Source: Candidatus Hydrogenedentota bacterium
GTDB taxonomy: Bacteria > Hydrogenedentota > Hydrogenedentia > Hydrogenedentales > SLHB01
NCBI GenBank assembly: GCA_003552485.1
Contig: PUMX01000112.1
Coordinates: forward strand, 1-6,673
Reading direction: 5' to 3'
Length of the DNA stretch: 6,673 nt
Shown: positions 1 to 6,493 of the stretch, one piece after another
How the letters are laid out: each line of letters begins with the position of its first letter
Position numbering within the stretch: position 1 is the first letter of the stretch
The notes under the pieces: model-generated
Seen by the model: the letters and a program-made list of their open reading frames with translations, nothing else
Database searches by the model: none
What the model was told of the DNA's origin: nothing
Position numbers and translations under genes: made by a program

Positions 1-689
1 AAGGCGACCTCGCCATTATCATCCGTTACGGATTCCGCCAGCTCCACGCTTAAACCCATCCCATGCCGGGTTTCGCTTTCCAAGCACAGATTGAGCCTAA
101 TCTCGCGGCCAACTATAGGGCGGCCGAGTTCATCCTGCACGGTTATCGCTTTGCTCTCTCCGGCGTCGAGCCGCATCGGCTGATCCAGGCTCTCGCCAGC
201 GCGCAGCGTCAAAACCTCCGTGTTCGCCCAGACGCTATACCGGCTGCCAGACGCCCAACCCTCCGTGGCCGATGCGATGCGGTTTTCCAAACGTTCCCGC
301 AACGAATCTTCGCTATGGGGCCTGGGCTCAGGATCCGCCCAGAGCAACATATCCGAAATCGCCGGGGCGTGGTCTTCGGGCAGGGCCACCACGCGCCACG
401 CGCCGTAACCGGGCCGCTCGCGATCTTCGTGGTCCCGCTTCGCCATGAACCGGATTTCGAGTTCGCCCTCGTCGCCGGTCCGTCCGGCATCCACTGTGGC
501 AAGATTTTGCCGCAGCAGACCGACAACCTTGAGGGGCACGCCGGCGGCGGGCTCGCCATCCGCCTGAGTCACGCGCACAGTCAAGACGCTTTCCCCGCCT
601 TCATCCGCCATGGCTTCGGCGGCCACGATCGCCCCCACAAGCGCGATAATGAGCGCGCTGTTTCGGCACAAGCTCATGGATTCGGCCAT
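1..689 (-). CDS. Secreted protein with two Ig-like / carboxypeptidase-regulatory-like segments (partial, C-terminus off the left edge)
   Basis: The frame is open without a stop from ATG at 689 to the window edge, giving the first 229 residues. Residues 1-28 look like a Sec signal peptide: polar start, hydrophobic core around 11-24, and an A-M-A cleavage site before DEGGES. Two segments share a layout, at about 35-82 (TVRV..DGEPAAGVPL, then TGDEGELEIRF) and about 181-229 (ITVQDELGRPIVG, then TDDNGEVAF). This 'D-x-G-x-P-x-x-G ... T-D-x-x-G' pattern is typical of small beta-sandwich domains such as the carboxypeptidase regulatory-like or Big_1-like families. No catalytic motif is seen in the visible part. 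A second in-frame ATG at 677 is possible; the GGGGGCGGG stretch before 689 is only a weak ribosome binding site. The gene follows mrp by 117 bases, with a possible promoter of its own. Function is unknown; an exported adhesin, carrier or surface protein is a guess. Confidence 0.8.
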   Translation of the reverse strand, partial: MAESMSLCRNSALIIALVGAIVAAEAMADEGGESVLTVRVTQADGEPAAGVPLKVVGLLRQNLATVDAGRTGDEGELEIRFMAKRDHEDRERPGYGAWRVVALPEDHAPAISDMLLWADPEPRPHSEDSLRERLENRIASATEGWASGSRYSVWANTEVLTLRAGESLDQPMRLDAGESKAITVQDELGRPIVGREIRLNLCLESETRHGMGLSVELAESVTDDNGEVA

Positions 690-717
690 AGTCCCGCCCC
701 CAAGTTTGGGTTCGCGC

Positions 718-745
718 CCTATGGATTTGATTCTAACACCATAGG
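718..745. repeat. Short inverted repeat CCTATGG-N14-CCATAGG
   Basis: Perfect 7-base arms at 718-724 and 739-745 are separated by 14 bases in the spacer between mrp and the left-edge gene. The arm spacing of about two helical turns would suit a dimeric regulator. The 7-bp stem with a long loop and no T-run makes it a poor terminator. It brackets the candidate -10 at 730-735. It may be chance. Confidence 0.3.
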
Positions 746-760
746 CTGGCTAGTTCCCAA
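730..760 (-). promoter_or_regulatory. Weak candidate promoter for the left-edge secreted protein
   Basis: Read on the minus strand, TAGAAT (735 to 730) is one mismatch from the sigma-70 -10 consensus. TTGGGA (760 to 755) could serve as a poor -35 with a 19-base spacer, longer than ideal. A start about seven bases further on would leave a 5' leader of roughly 35 bases before the ATG at 689. The -10 lies inside the loop of the inverted repeat 718-745. This is based only on consensus similarity, and the organism's sigma factors are unknown. Confidence 0.25.
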
Positions 761-806
761 ACCTCTGCTTAGTTACCTCGATAGGCTTTCGCTCTGCCGC
801 TGTCGC

Positions 807-2123
807 TCACCCTTTCGTCATGGCGGCGGCGAGTTTGCGCAGGTGGTCCCAAGGGAAGATGCCGGTGGTGTGGCCGTCGTTCCATGCAATGGCCACGGCG
901 TAGTTCCCCAGCGGATCCACGGATTCCGCCTTGATGTCATCCGGGATGGATGCGGGATCAAGCAGGCGTTCGCCAGTGTGTTCGTCAACGCACAGCGCAC
1001 AGCGGCACGCGGCGCGCACTTCCTTGTTCGGCAGCTGACTCGCTGAGCCGTCGGGCCAAGCGATGACGATGTGTGTATCCGTTGCGGTCGCTTTTGGCGC
1101 GGGACGCGGGTCGGCGCGGCGTTTGCCCACAGCGCGGTGCACGTTCTCCGACAGCCGCGCGAGCTCCTCCATCTTGCTGCCCACCAACGGATCGGTCATG
1201 TCGCTGATGCCGGGCGTGATGGGTAATTCCGTGAGGGTTTCGAGGCCGAACCGTTCTTGAAGGCTTTCCGCGCCGCGTCCGAAGGGGTAATGCTTCTTCT
1301 CGCACCCGTCGCACACGAAGTAGCTCATGTTCTCGACGATGCCAAGCACGGGCACATCCACCTTTTCGAACATAAGGATGCCGCGGGTCACGTCCACAAG
1401 AGACAGCGCCTGCGGCGTGGTGACGATAATGGCTCCGTCGAGCGCGGCCTGCTGCACAATGGTGAGCTGGATATCGCCGGTGCCGGGGGGCATGTCGATG
1501 ATCAGGTAGTCGAGCTTGCCCCAATCCGTCTGGCGCAAGATCTGGGTGATGTAGTTCGAGACGATGGGCCCGCGCAACACGGCGGGCGATTCGCCGAGGA
1601 GAAAACCCAGCGATACGACCTTGAACCCGCCGGCGTCGACGGGGAGCAGCATGTTGTTGTGCGTATAGATTTGAGGGTGGTGCAAACCAAACAGCGTCGG
1701 CACGGACGGGCCGTAGATGTCCGCGTCGAGCAAACCCACGGCGAGGCCTTCACGTTGCATGGCGCGGGCGAGTTGCGCGGCGACGGTGGACTTGCCCACG
1801 CCGCCTTTGCACGATGACACGGCGATCACCGCGTCAACCTGGGCCAGGTTGTCTTGCATCGGCGCCGCCTTCTGCCGCGGCGCCATGCTGCTCATCTCAA
1901 TGGCCACTTCCTCAACGCCCTCCAGCGCGCGCACGGCTTCTTCGCAGCGCCGGCGAAACTCGTCCTTCACGGGGCAGGCGGGCGTGGTCAGCTCGATGGT
2001 GAACGACACGCGGCCGCCCTCAATGGCCAGATTTTTGATGAATCCCAGCGACACAATATCCTTGCCCAGGTCGGGGTCGATAATGTGCCGCATGCTGTCG
2101 AGGACTTGTTCCTTCGTCGCCAT
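807..2123 (-). CDS. mrp: Mrp/NBP35-family iron-sulfur cluster carrier ATPase, HCF101-type (MIP18 + P-loop + DUF971)
   Basis: A 438-residue P-loop ATPase expected to bind and deliver [4Fe-4S] clusters to apo-proteins in the cytoplasm. Residues 1-78 form a MIP18/DUF59 domain, with DPD at 16-18 and the TPACPVK motif at 47-53 (C50). Residues about 96-330 form the Mrp ATPase: deviant Walker A CKGGVGKST (105-113), DADIYGPS (133-140), IDMPPGTGD (209-217), and the cluster-binding pair C271-x-x-C274 after VENMSYFV. A linker at about 331-349 rich in Arg, Pro and Ala leads to a DUF971 (GBBH-like N-terminal) domain at 350-433 with C373-x-C375-x-x-C378 and H427. These match the zinc-ligand pattern of the N-terminal domain of gamma-butyrobetaine hydroxylase. 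The same three-domain order, including the SSCKGGVGKST variant, is known from plant plastid HCF101. AAGGAG lies 12 bases before the ATG. The family is sure; the client proteins are not known. Confidence 0.96.
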   Translation of the reverse strand: MATKEQVLDSMRHIIDPDLGKDIVSLGFIKNLAIEGGRVSFTIELTTPACPVKDEFRRRCEEAVRALEGVEEVAIEMSSMAPRQKAAPMQDNLAQVDAVIAVSSCKGGVGKSTVAAQLARAMQREGLAVGLLDADIYGPSVPTLFGLHHPQIYTHNNMLLPVDAGGFKVVSLGFLLGESPAVLRGPIVSNYITQILRQTDWGKLDYLIIDMPPGTGDIQLTIVQQAALDGAIIVTTPQALSLVDVTRGILMFEKVDVPVLGIVENMSYFVCDGCEKKHYPFGRGAESLQERFGLETLTELPITPGISDMTDPLVGSKMEELARLSENVHRAVGKRRADPRPAPKATATDTHIVIAWPDGSASQLPNKEVRAACRCALCVDEHTGERLLDPASIPDDIKAESVDPLGNYAVAIAWNDGHTTGIFPWDHLRKLAAAMTKG

Positions 2124-2135
2124 AGGGTTTCGGTG

Positions 2136-2141
2136 CTCCTT
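2136..2141 (-). promoter_or_regulatory. Ribosome binding site of mrp
   Basis: Minus-strand AAGGAG lies 12 bases before the ATG at 2123. It is a near-perfect Shine-Dalgarno sequence with slightly long spacing. It supports this start, which also places the MIP18 domain right at the N-terminus as usual for the family. Confidence 0.7.
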
Positions 2142-2261
2142 TATTGGAAATGCTGGCGAATCCGCCTATGATGGGCCACGGTTTTCGTGCGAATTTGTGT
2201 GGTTTGTCTACGATGTAGGATAGGATGTTCGATCGTGCCGGCGTCGTGAGCCCGCCCGCTT

Positions 2262-2317
2262 AAGGAGAAACCGGCCCCGCAGGCGCTGCATTCCAAGCCG
2301 GTGTCCCCAATCTCCTT
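2262..2317. repeat. Nested inverted repeats between the HD hydrolase and mrp
   Basis: AAGGAGA (2262-2268) is complementary to TCTCCTT (2311-2317). Inside it, ACCGGC (2270-2275) pairs with GCCGGT (2297-2302), and within that GCAG (2279-2282) pairs with CTGC (2286-2289) around a 3-base loop. The three helices could stack into one elongated stem with asymmetric internal loops. It begins four bases after the HD hydrolase stop codon and lies about 120 bases ahead of the mrp ribosome binding site. There is no T-run on either side, so it is not a classic intrinsic terminator. It could be an mRNA-stability element, an attenuator-like leader, or coincidence. Confidence 0.4.
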
Positions 2318-2320
2318 ACT

Positions 2321-2917
2321 TCACTGGGCCTCCATGTTTTCGGCCGCCTGGTGAAGGCTGTGAACGCAGCGCCGCAACTCGCGCAAAATCGGGTGCGCCC
2401 AGTTCTCCGCAAGAGCTTCTAGCATCAGGTCATAGTACCATAACGTGTTGACGCGGCCACCGCGGAACCGTTGCCAAACGCTTGCCCCTTCGTTGTCGAG
2501 ATCCACGATAGTCGCGCGCGCGTTGTGCAGTTTATCCGCCGCCACGAGCAATTTGATGGGCGGCGGCGCCTTGCGCACCGACTCGGCGAACGCCTTCTTG
2601 CGCGCGCGCCAAGGCGGTTTCGGCTCGGTTTCAGCGTCACTGCATCGAATCACGTAATCCGCAACGCGCTCGCCAAACCGTTCGCGTATGGCGTCCAGCG
2701 TGCTCCTTCCCCCCTGATCCTCGACGGCGTCGTGGAGCAGCGCGGCGACCATTTGGTCCTCGTCGCCGCCATACTCGCCGACAAGCGCCGCCACGGACAT
2801 GAGATGAGTGATATACGGCACACGCGAGCCCTTACGCCGCTGTTCGCGGTGCAACTCGTGGGCGAATGCGAAGGCTTCATCGAGCCGTTCAGTTAAGATG
2901 ACGCGAGTCCAACTCAT
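2321..2917 (-). CDS. HD-domain phosphohydrolase, small alarmone hydrolase (SpoT/MESH1)-like
   Basis: A 198-residue, single-domain HD hydrolase. The metal and catalytic signature of (p)ppGpp hydrolases is visible in order: RKGSRVPYITH (28-38, H38), LLHDAVED (60-67, H62 D63 and the E66-D67 pair), and AADKLHN (126-132, D128). No synthetase or TGS domain follows, so by homology it would hydrolyse alarmones or a related nucleotide with Mn2+. The substrate is not proven. The frame stays open upstream to 3232, but that extension overlaps the 3' end of the preceding hydrolase gene and reads as low-complexity basic sequence. ATG 2917, eleven codons before the RLDEAFAFAHELH helix, fits homologues of this type. 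The ribosome binding site is weak (GGA about eight bases upstream). It lies 142 bases after the lipoprotein hydrolase and could be in the same transcript. Confidence 0.88.
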   Translation of the reverse strand: MSWTRVILTERLDEAFAFAHELHREQRRKGSRVPYITHLMSVAALVGEYGGDEDQMVAALLHDAVEDQGGRSTLDAIRERFGERVADYVIRCSDAETEPKPPWRARKKAFAESVRKAPPPIKLLVAADKLHNARATIVDLDNEGASVWQRFRGGRVNTLWYYDLMLEALAENWAHPILRELRRCVHSLHQAAENMEAQ

Positions 2918-3059
2918 TTCGTGTCCGTTTGTGTTCGCTCGGCAAAGCAGTTGCGCCGGCGCGCGTAACCCCACCTTCTCTAGCGTCTTTTTCGAGTGGG
3001 AGCACATTCCGGCGCCTGCGATGTCTATCCTGAAGCGCACGCCGACTGGAAAGTCAACG

Positions 3060-4064
3060 CTACATTGCGTTCTCAGGGTCTTCCCGCTCGACCGCCGATG
3101 CCCCTGCTTCTTCGTCCCGCTCCAATAGCCAGGCGATGGCGTCGTCCAGCACTTCCTCGACCACTTCCTCGTCAAGGCCGATATGGTCGGAATCATACCA
3201 CACGATCTCTTTGGGCTCTTCGGCGGCTTCATACAAACGCTCGGCGGCGGCCTTCGGGATCAGTTCGTCATAGACGCCATTTTGCATGAGCAGCGGCCGC
3301 GGACTGATGCGATCCACGTAGCGAATAGGATCGGCGGGCCAGAAAAACCACGAGGCCAGATAACGCAGCGGATAAACGAGAATCCCGATTTCGTCCTTGA
3401 CTGCCTCGCTGGTAAATAGCGTCGGGAGGTGGCCGCCGCCATATGTAAGCACCACGGCTTGGATACGCTCGTCAAACGCCGCGGCCGTGGAGCCGGTTAT
3501 CGCGCCATAGCTCGCGCCTACCAGATAAATGCGCTCGCCGGCGATGTCTTCGCGCGACTGAAGGTAGTCCACGGTTCGCCGGGTCTCAATAACCGTCAAC
3601 GCGCCGCGCCGCCGCAGCGCGAAGGCTGAGCGGATATTGCTTCTTGGCTCGAGCCGGCGTTCGCCGCGGTCGTGCTGATCGAAGGTGACGATAGCGAAGC
3701 CTGCGTCCACAAAAGGTTCCGCGATCTCATCGAGGAACTCCTTGCGCTGGCCGATGCCGTGAAGGAAGATAACGGCTGGGACCTCTTCATCGCCAAAGGG
3801 CCGGGCCAATAGGACGGGAAGCCGTTCGTCCGGCATACTCGTGAAATAGAGGTGTTCGCGCTGGTAGGCGTCCTTATCCTCGGCCGCCTCGATGCGCGGC
3901 TCCCAGGGGAGTTCCGGGTCGTAGCCCCGGTAGAACCGGGGGATGCAGTCCCCCGTCGCGCACGCGGTAAGCAACAGCGGCGCCGCCACCAAAATGAGCA
4001 ACCACGCGCTCAGCCCCTGCCGCCAAAGCGAGGCCGCCCGAGAATCTCGTATGCTAGTAATCAT
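3060..4064 (-). CDS. Lipoprotein alpha/beta hydrolase (dienelactone hydrolase / acyl esterase-like)
   Basis: A 334-residue protein with a lipoprotein signal. Arg residues at 6, 9 and 15 precede a hydrophobic stretch (about 18-33) ending in the lipobox LTAC, so C35 should be lipidated. The +2 residue is Ala, which in Gram-negatives favours outer-membrane sorting. The alpha/beta-hydrolase fold follows: oxyanion-hole LHGIG at 101-105, nucleophile elbow G183-A-S185-Y-G187, probable acid D266 in NGVYDELIP, and catalytic H294 in DSDHIG. The residues between 212 and 250 (GHLPTLF to DPIRYV) look like a cap or lid insertion. It probably cleaves an ester or amide of an extracellular or periplasmic substrate that cannot be named from sequence. 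The start lies 9 bases after the MBL hydrolase stop with no good ribosome binding site, suggesting translational coupling. The C-terminal 20 residues are acidic and probably disordered. Confidence 0.92.
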   Translation of the reverse strand: MITSIRDSRAASLWRQGLSAWLLILVAAPLLLTACATGDCIPRFYRGYDPELPWEPRIEAAEDKDAYQREHLYFTSMPDERLPVLLARPFGDEEVPAVIFLHGIGQRKEFLDEIAEPFVDAGFAIVTFDQHDRGERRLEPRSNIRSAFALRRRGALTVIETRRTVDYLQSREDIAGERIYLVGASYGAITGSTAAAFDERIQAVVLTYGGGHLPTLFTSEAVKDEIGILVYPLRYLASWFFWPADPIRYVDRISPRPLLMQNGVYDELIPKAAAERLYEAAEEPKEIVWYDSDHIGLDEEVVEEVLDDAIAWLLERDEEAGASAVEREDPENAM

Positions 4065-4073
4065 AGCAACGGA

Positions 4074-5015
4074 CTACGCGGCTCTTCTGCGGCGCTTGGC
4101 GGCATAAGCGAGGCCCATGGCGTTCAGGCGGATGTCAGGCGTGGCCCAGCGCCAGCCGGCGTCATCCAACTCAACGCCTGAAGCCTCCAACCCGGCCTTG
4201 ACGATACCTTCGAGCTGGTCCTCGCAAAAGGCTTGAAGCTCATCGCCCGTCAGGCCGGAGTCGGCCGCATCTTCGAGCAACGCGCCGAGCTCATCGACAG
4301 ATTTCGTCAGTTGCGCCGCGCCTTCTTCGATGGCGTCAAAGGGTCCAAAATGCGTCAGATAGGCCCGCTCGATTCCGGATTGCGCGATGCGCTGGATCGT
4401 CTTGCGCGCTTCGTCGGGATCGAAATCCGCAGGCGCCGAAGACCACATGATGAACGGCTTCCGGCCCCGTTGCAACGACGGGTAGGCCACGCCAAAAGAA
4501 TCGCCCGCGAACACCGCGTTGGTCTTGTCGTCAATGATCGAGATGTGGTGGTTCGCGTGGCCGCGCGTGTGCAAGAAGCGCAGCGTCCGCCCGCCAAACG
4601 CCAACGTCTCCTCATCCTCGACCGTCCGCACGCGGTTTGCATCCACTGGCTCGATGACGCCGTAGTGTGTGTTAAACCACTCCTCGCCGAAGAGCTGCCT
4701 GACGCTCTGCACTAGCCGCGAGGGATCAATGATATGCCGCGCCGCCTTGGGATGCGCGATTACCGTCGCGTTGGGGCAGTGTTCGAGCAACGCCGCCGTG
4801 CCGCCGCTGTGATCGAGATGAACGTGCGTGACAATGAGGTAACGCACCTGCTCCGGCGCCATATCGTGGTCCTTGAGCGCCTCCAGCAGACGAGGAACGG
4901 CGAAGACCGTGCTGTTATCAATAAATGCCGCTTCCTCCCCCTCAATCATAAGGAAAACGGCCACGCGTTCCGGTTCGCCCGCGTAATAGCTGTCAATGGT
5001 GATGATGTCCTTCAT
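4074..5015 (-). CDS. MBL-fold metallo-hydrolase (glyoxalase II / lactonase-like)
   Basis: A 313-residue protein with the metallo-beta-lactamase fold. The motif THVHLDHSGG gives H64, H66, D68 and H69; further metal ligands are H153 in TRGHANHH, D172 in FAGDS, and H222 in LTHFG. This set fits a binuclear metal site. An extra helical C-terminal part (about 230-313) ends in PDIRLN-x-MGL-x-Y and a KRRRR tail. There is no signal peptide, so it is cytoplasmic. Hydrolysis of a thioester, lactone or similar substrate is expected, but the substrate is unknown. Start choice: the frame is open to a TTG at 5078, which has no ribosome binding site. ATG 5015 starts directly before the first beta strand. A GTG at 5021, two codons earlier, is better spaced from AAAAGGG at 5033-5039 and cannot be excluded. 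The gene sits 141 bases after the sialidase and 9 bases before the lipoprotein hydrolase. Confidence 0.93.
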   Translation of the reverse strand: MKDIITIDSYYAGEPERVAVFLMIEGEEAAFIDNSTVFAVPRLLEALKDHDMAPEQVRYLIVTHVHLDHSGGTAALLEHCPNATVIAHPKAARHIIDPSRLVQSVRQLFGEEWFNTHYGVIEPVDANRVRTVEDEETLAFGGRTLRFLHTRGHANHHISIIDDKTNAVFAGDSFGVAYPSLQRGRKPFIMWSSAPADFDPDEARKTIQRIAQSGIERAYLTHFGPFDAIEEGAAQLTKSVDELGALLEDAADSGLTGDELQAFCEDQLEGIVKAGLEASGVELDDAGWRWATPDIRLNAMGLAYAAKRRRRAA

Positions 5016-5032
5016 GGGCACGTGACGATATT

Positions 5033-5039
5033 CCCTTTT
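5033..5039 (-). promoter_or_regulatory. Possible ribosome binding site for the MBL hydrolase
   Basis: Minus-strand AAAAGGG lies 11 bases before GTG 5021 and 17 before ATG 5015. If it is used, the GTG two codons upstream is the true start. It is the only purine-rich match near either start and argues against the longer TTG start at 5078. Confidence 0.4.
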
Positions 5040-5156
5040 GTTTGCGAGAATTGGGACCTGCGACCTGGATGTGAACAAGAAGAAGCCGGCGGCGTATGGA
5101 CAGCTTCGCCAACGTCTCCATATTACCCGTAGCTGGGGGGCGGCCGCAATTCGGGG

Positions 5157-6380
5157 TTATCCGGCGTCGAGCGATTCGAGGGGGATGACGGCCAGTTCAG
5201 CGCTGTTACGGTTGCCGCCCCGTTCGCCGCTGTTCGAGTAACCCACGTACAGCTTCCCCTGATGCTCGACGGCGTACGGATAAGCCAGCCGCGCATCCGG
5301 CGCGGATTCGCCGGGGCCATCGTCAAATAGAGCGCGCCGGATCACGAACACCTTGGAAAACGTCGTTTCGCCGGGCCGCGTGACCGCTATCGTCAATGGA
5401 TGGCGTCGATTGCCGCTGTCCGCCGTTGTAGTGCAAATCAAATAATGCTGGCCCGTGCTGAGCGAACCCGTGTACGGTTTGGACGACGCCATCGGGAGAT
5501 TGCTCGGGCGCGACGGCGTCCACGTGCGGCCATAGTCTTCACTGACCGCGGCTAACGCGATGGGCTCCGCCTGATACCGGGACACATTGATCACGCGCGA
5601 GCCGTCCAGAAAAACGGTGGATTCGCCCCACATTTCTCCCGGCGCCTGGTTCGGAATCACCACGAGTTCCCACTGCGTGAAGTCGTCGCCCTCACTGATC
5701 GCCACGGCGGCGTGGTTATCCGGATCGGCATATTCGCGCGCGCAGCGCAGACCCGCCATGATCCAGTTGCCATCGTCCATGAGCTGCGGCTCTTGCATCG
5801 GCCAGAAGCCGTCTTCGATGATCACGCCATGGTCTTCCCACTCGCCCGTTTCTTCGTTGAGCCTATAGGCTCGTGTATGCACGCGCTCCCGGCGGTCATG
5901 GAACGCGCCTTGAAACGCCCATAGCCCGCTCTCGTGCGAAAGAAACGCGCCGTGACTTATGCCGAGATCCTCCTCATCTGGCTCAGCGATGGTAAACAGT
6001 TCCCCCCACGACGCGCCGCCATCCCGGCTGAGGCGGCCGCGCGCCTCTTCGCCAGGCGTGTTTTCCCGTCCGCTGTTGAGGCCGAACGACGCGTAAAGCT
6101 GTCCGCCGCGCCAAGCCAGCGCAACGCCATGCAACCACTCATATCCATCCTCTTCGGGTTCCCACGTTTTGATCACGTGAAATTCGGCGTCCTCGACCTC
6201 GGCAATATCCGCGGCCGCCGGCAGCGGCTCGCCGGTCCAAAGGGGATACGGCGGCTCTTCCGCATCCGCGTGCGGAGCAAAGCCCGCCGCCGCCATCAAT
6301 AGCGCCGCGGTCAACATCAACGCGCCGCCATAGCTCAAAGCCAGAACAGCCGCAAATTCACCTCTTCTTTGGAAAGCCAT
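5157..6380 (-). CDS. Secreted sialidase-fold (BNR/Asp-box) protein, putative exo-alpha-sialidase
   Basis: A 407-residue exported beta-propeller protein. Residues 1-40 are a long signal peptide: Arg-rich start (QRRGEF), hydrophobic core at about 9-34, and cleavage after ADA at 38-40. Two clear Asp-box motifs, SRDGGASW (118-125) and SEDYGRTW (280-287), mark propeller blades, and a degenerate one (SEGDDFTQW) lies near 229-237. The C-terminal YPYAVEHQGKLYVGYSNSG (367-385) and RNSAELAVIP are typical of the sialidase-like families abundant in planctomycete-type genomes; its Tyr could be the sialidase nucleophile. I cannot place the full Arg triad, so activity on sialic acid is uncertain and another glycan is possible. 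The frame is open to an ATG at 6458, but AAGGAG nine bases before ATG 6380 and the signal peptide fix the start there. A single gene in its own transcription unit is likely. Confidence 0.9.
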   Translation of the reverse strand: MAFQRRGEFAAVLALSYGGALMLTAALLMAAAGFAPHADAEEPPYPLWTGEPLPAAADIAEVEDAEFHVIKTWEPEEDGYEWLHGVALAWRGGQLYASFGLNSGRENTPGEEARGRLSRDGGASWGELFTIAEPDEEDLGISHGAFLSHESGLWAFQGAFHDRRERVHTRAYRLNEETGEWEDHGVIIEDGFWPMQEPQLMDDGNWIMAGLRCAREYADPDNHAAVAISEGDDFTQWELVVIPNQAPGEMWGESTVFLDGSRVINVSRYQAEPIALAAVSEDYGRTWTPSRPSNLPMASSKPYTGSLSTGQHYLICTTTADSGNRRHPLTIAVTRPGETTFSKVFVIRRALFDDGPGESAPDARLAYPYAVEHQGKLYVGYSNSGERGGNRNSAELAVIPLESLDAG

Positions 6381-6389
6381 CTTTCGAGT

Positions 6390-6395
6390 CTCCTT
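6390..6395 (-). promoter_or_regulatory. Ribosome binding site deciding the sialidase-like start
   Basis: Minus-strand AAGGAG lies nine bases before ATG 6380. This is an ideal Shine-Dalgarno match and spacing. It excludes the 26-residue longer start at 6458, whose extra residues (rich in Pro and Arg) do not look like part of a signal peptide. Confidence 0.8.
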
Positions 6396-6493
6396 CAATC
6401 CTTCCCTACACCGCCAGAACCGGGCATACACCGGCGGAGGAAGCGGCGGCAGACCCAAGCCAGCTTCGGCGGCAACGCGGTGGTGATGGAGAA

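Noticed and set aside
63..1046. Long plus-strand open frame of 327 codons
   Set aside because: It runs antisense across the left-edge secreted gene, the spacer and the mrp 3' end. Its product has no recognisable motif, and the minus-strand frames carry clear domains. It is a shadow of high-GC coding sequence.
2143..2320. Small minus-strand frame in the spacer before mrp
   Set aside because: A short Arg-rich peptide of under 30 residues with no ribosome binding site of its own. The nested inverted repeat explains the same bases better.
2953..2962. Palindrome GCGCCGGCGC between the lipoprotein hydrolase and the HD hydrolase
   Set aside because: A 10-base palindrome of G and C is expected by chance in DNA of this composition. 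It has no loop, no T-run and no promoter context.
2918..3232. Upstream extension of the HD hydrolase frame to an ATG at 3232
   Set aside because: It would overlap the lipoprotein hydrolase gene by 173 bases in another frame. The added residues are basic, low-information sequence, and the conserved HD fold begins just after ATG 2917.
4233..4715. Plus-strand frame of 160 codons inside the MBL gene
   Set aside because: It is antisense to a strongly supported gene, rich in Arg, and without a recognisable domain.
5016..5078. TTG start at 5078 for the MBL hydrolase
   Set aside because: There is no ribosome binding site before it, and the extra 21 residues precede the first strand of the fold without similarity to a signal peptide.
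5120..5149. Possible promoter (TTGCGG, 18 bases, TAATAT) before the MBL hydrolase
   Set aside because: Only 3 of 6 and 4 of 6 consensus matches. The -35 falls in a GCGGCCGC palindrome in GC-rich DNA, which is too weak to annotate.
6381..6458. Longer sialidase-like start at 6458
   Set aside because: An ideal AAGGAG nine bases before ATG 6380 and the signal peptide beginning there favour the shorter form.
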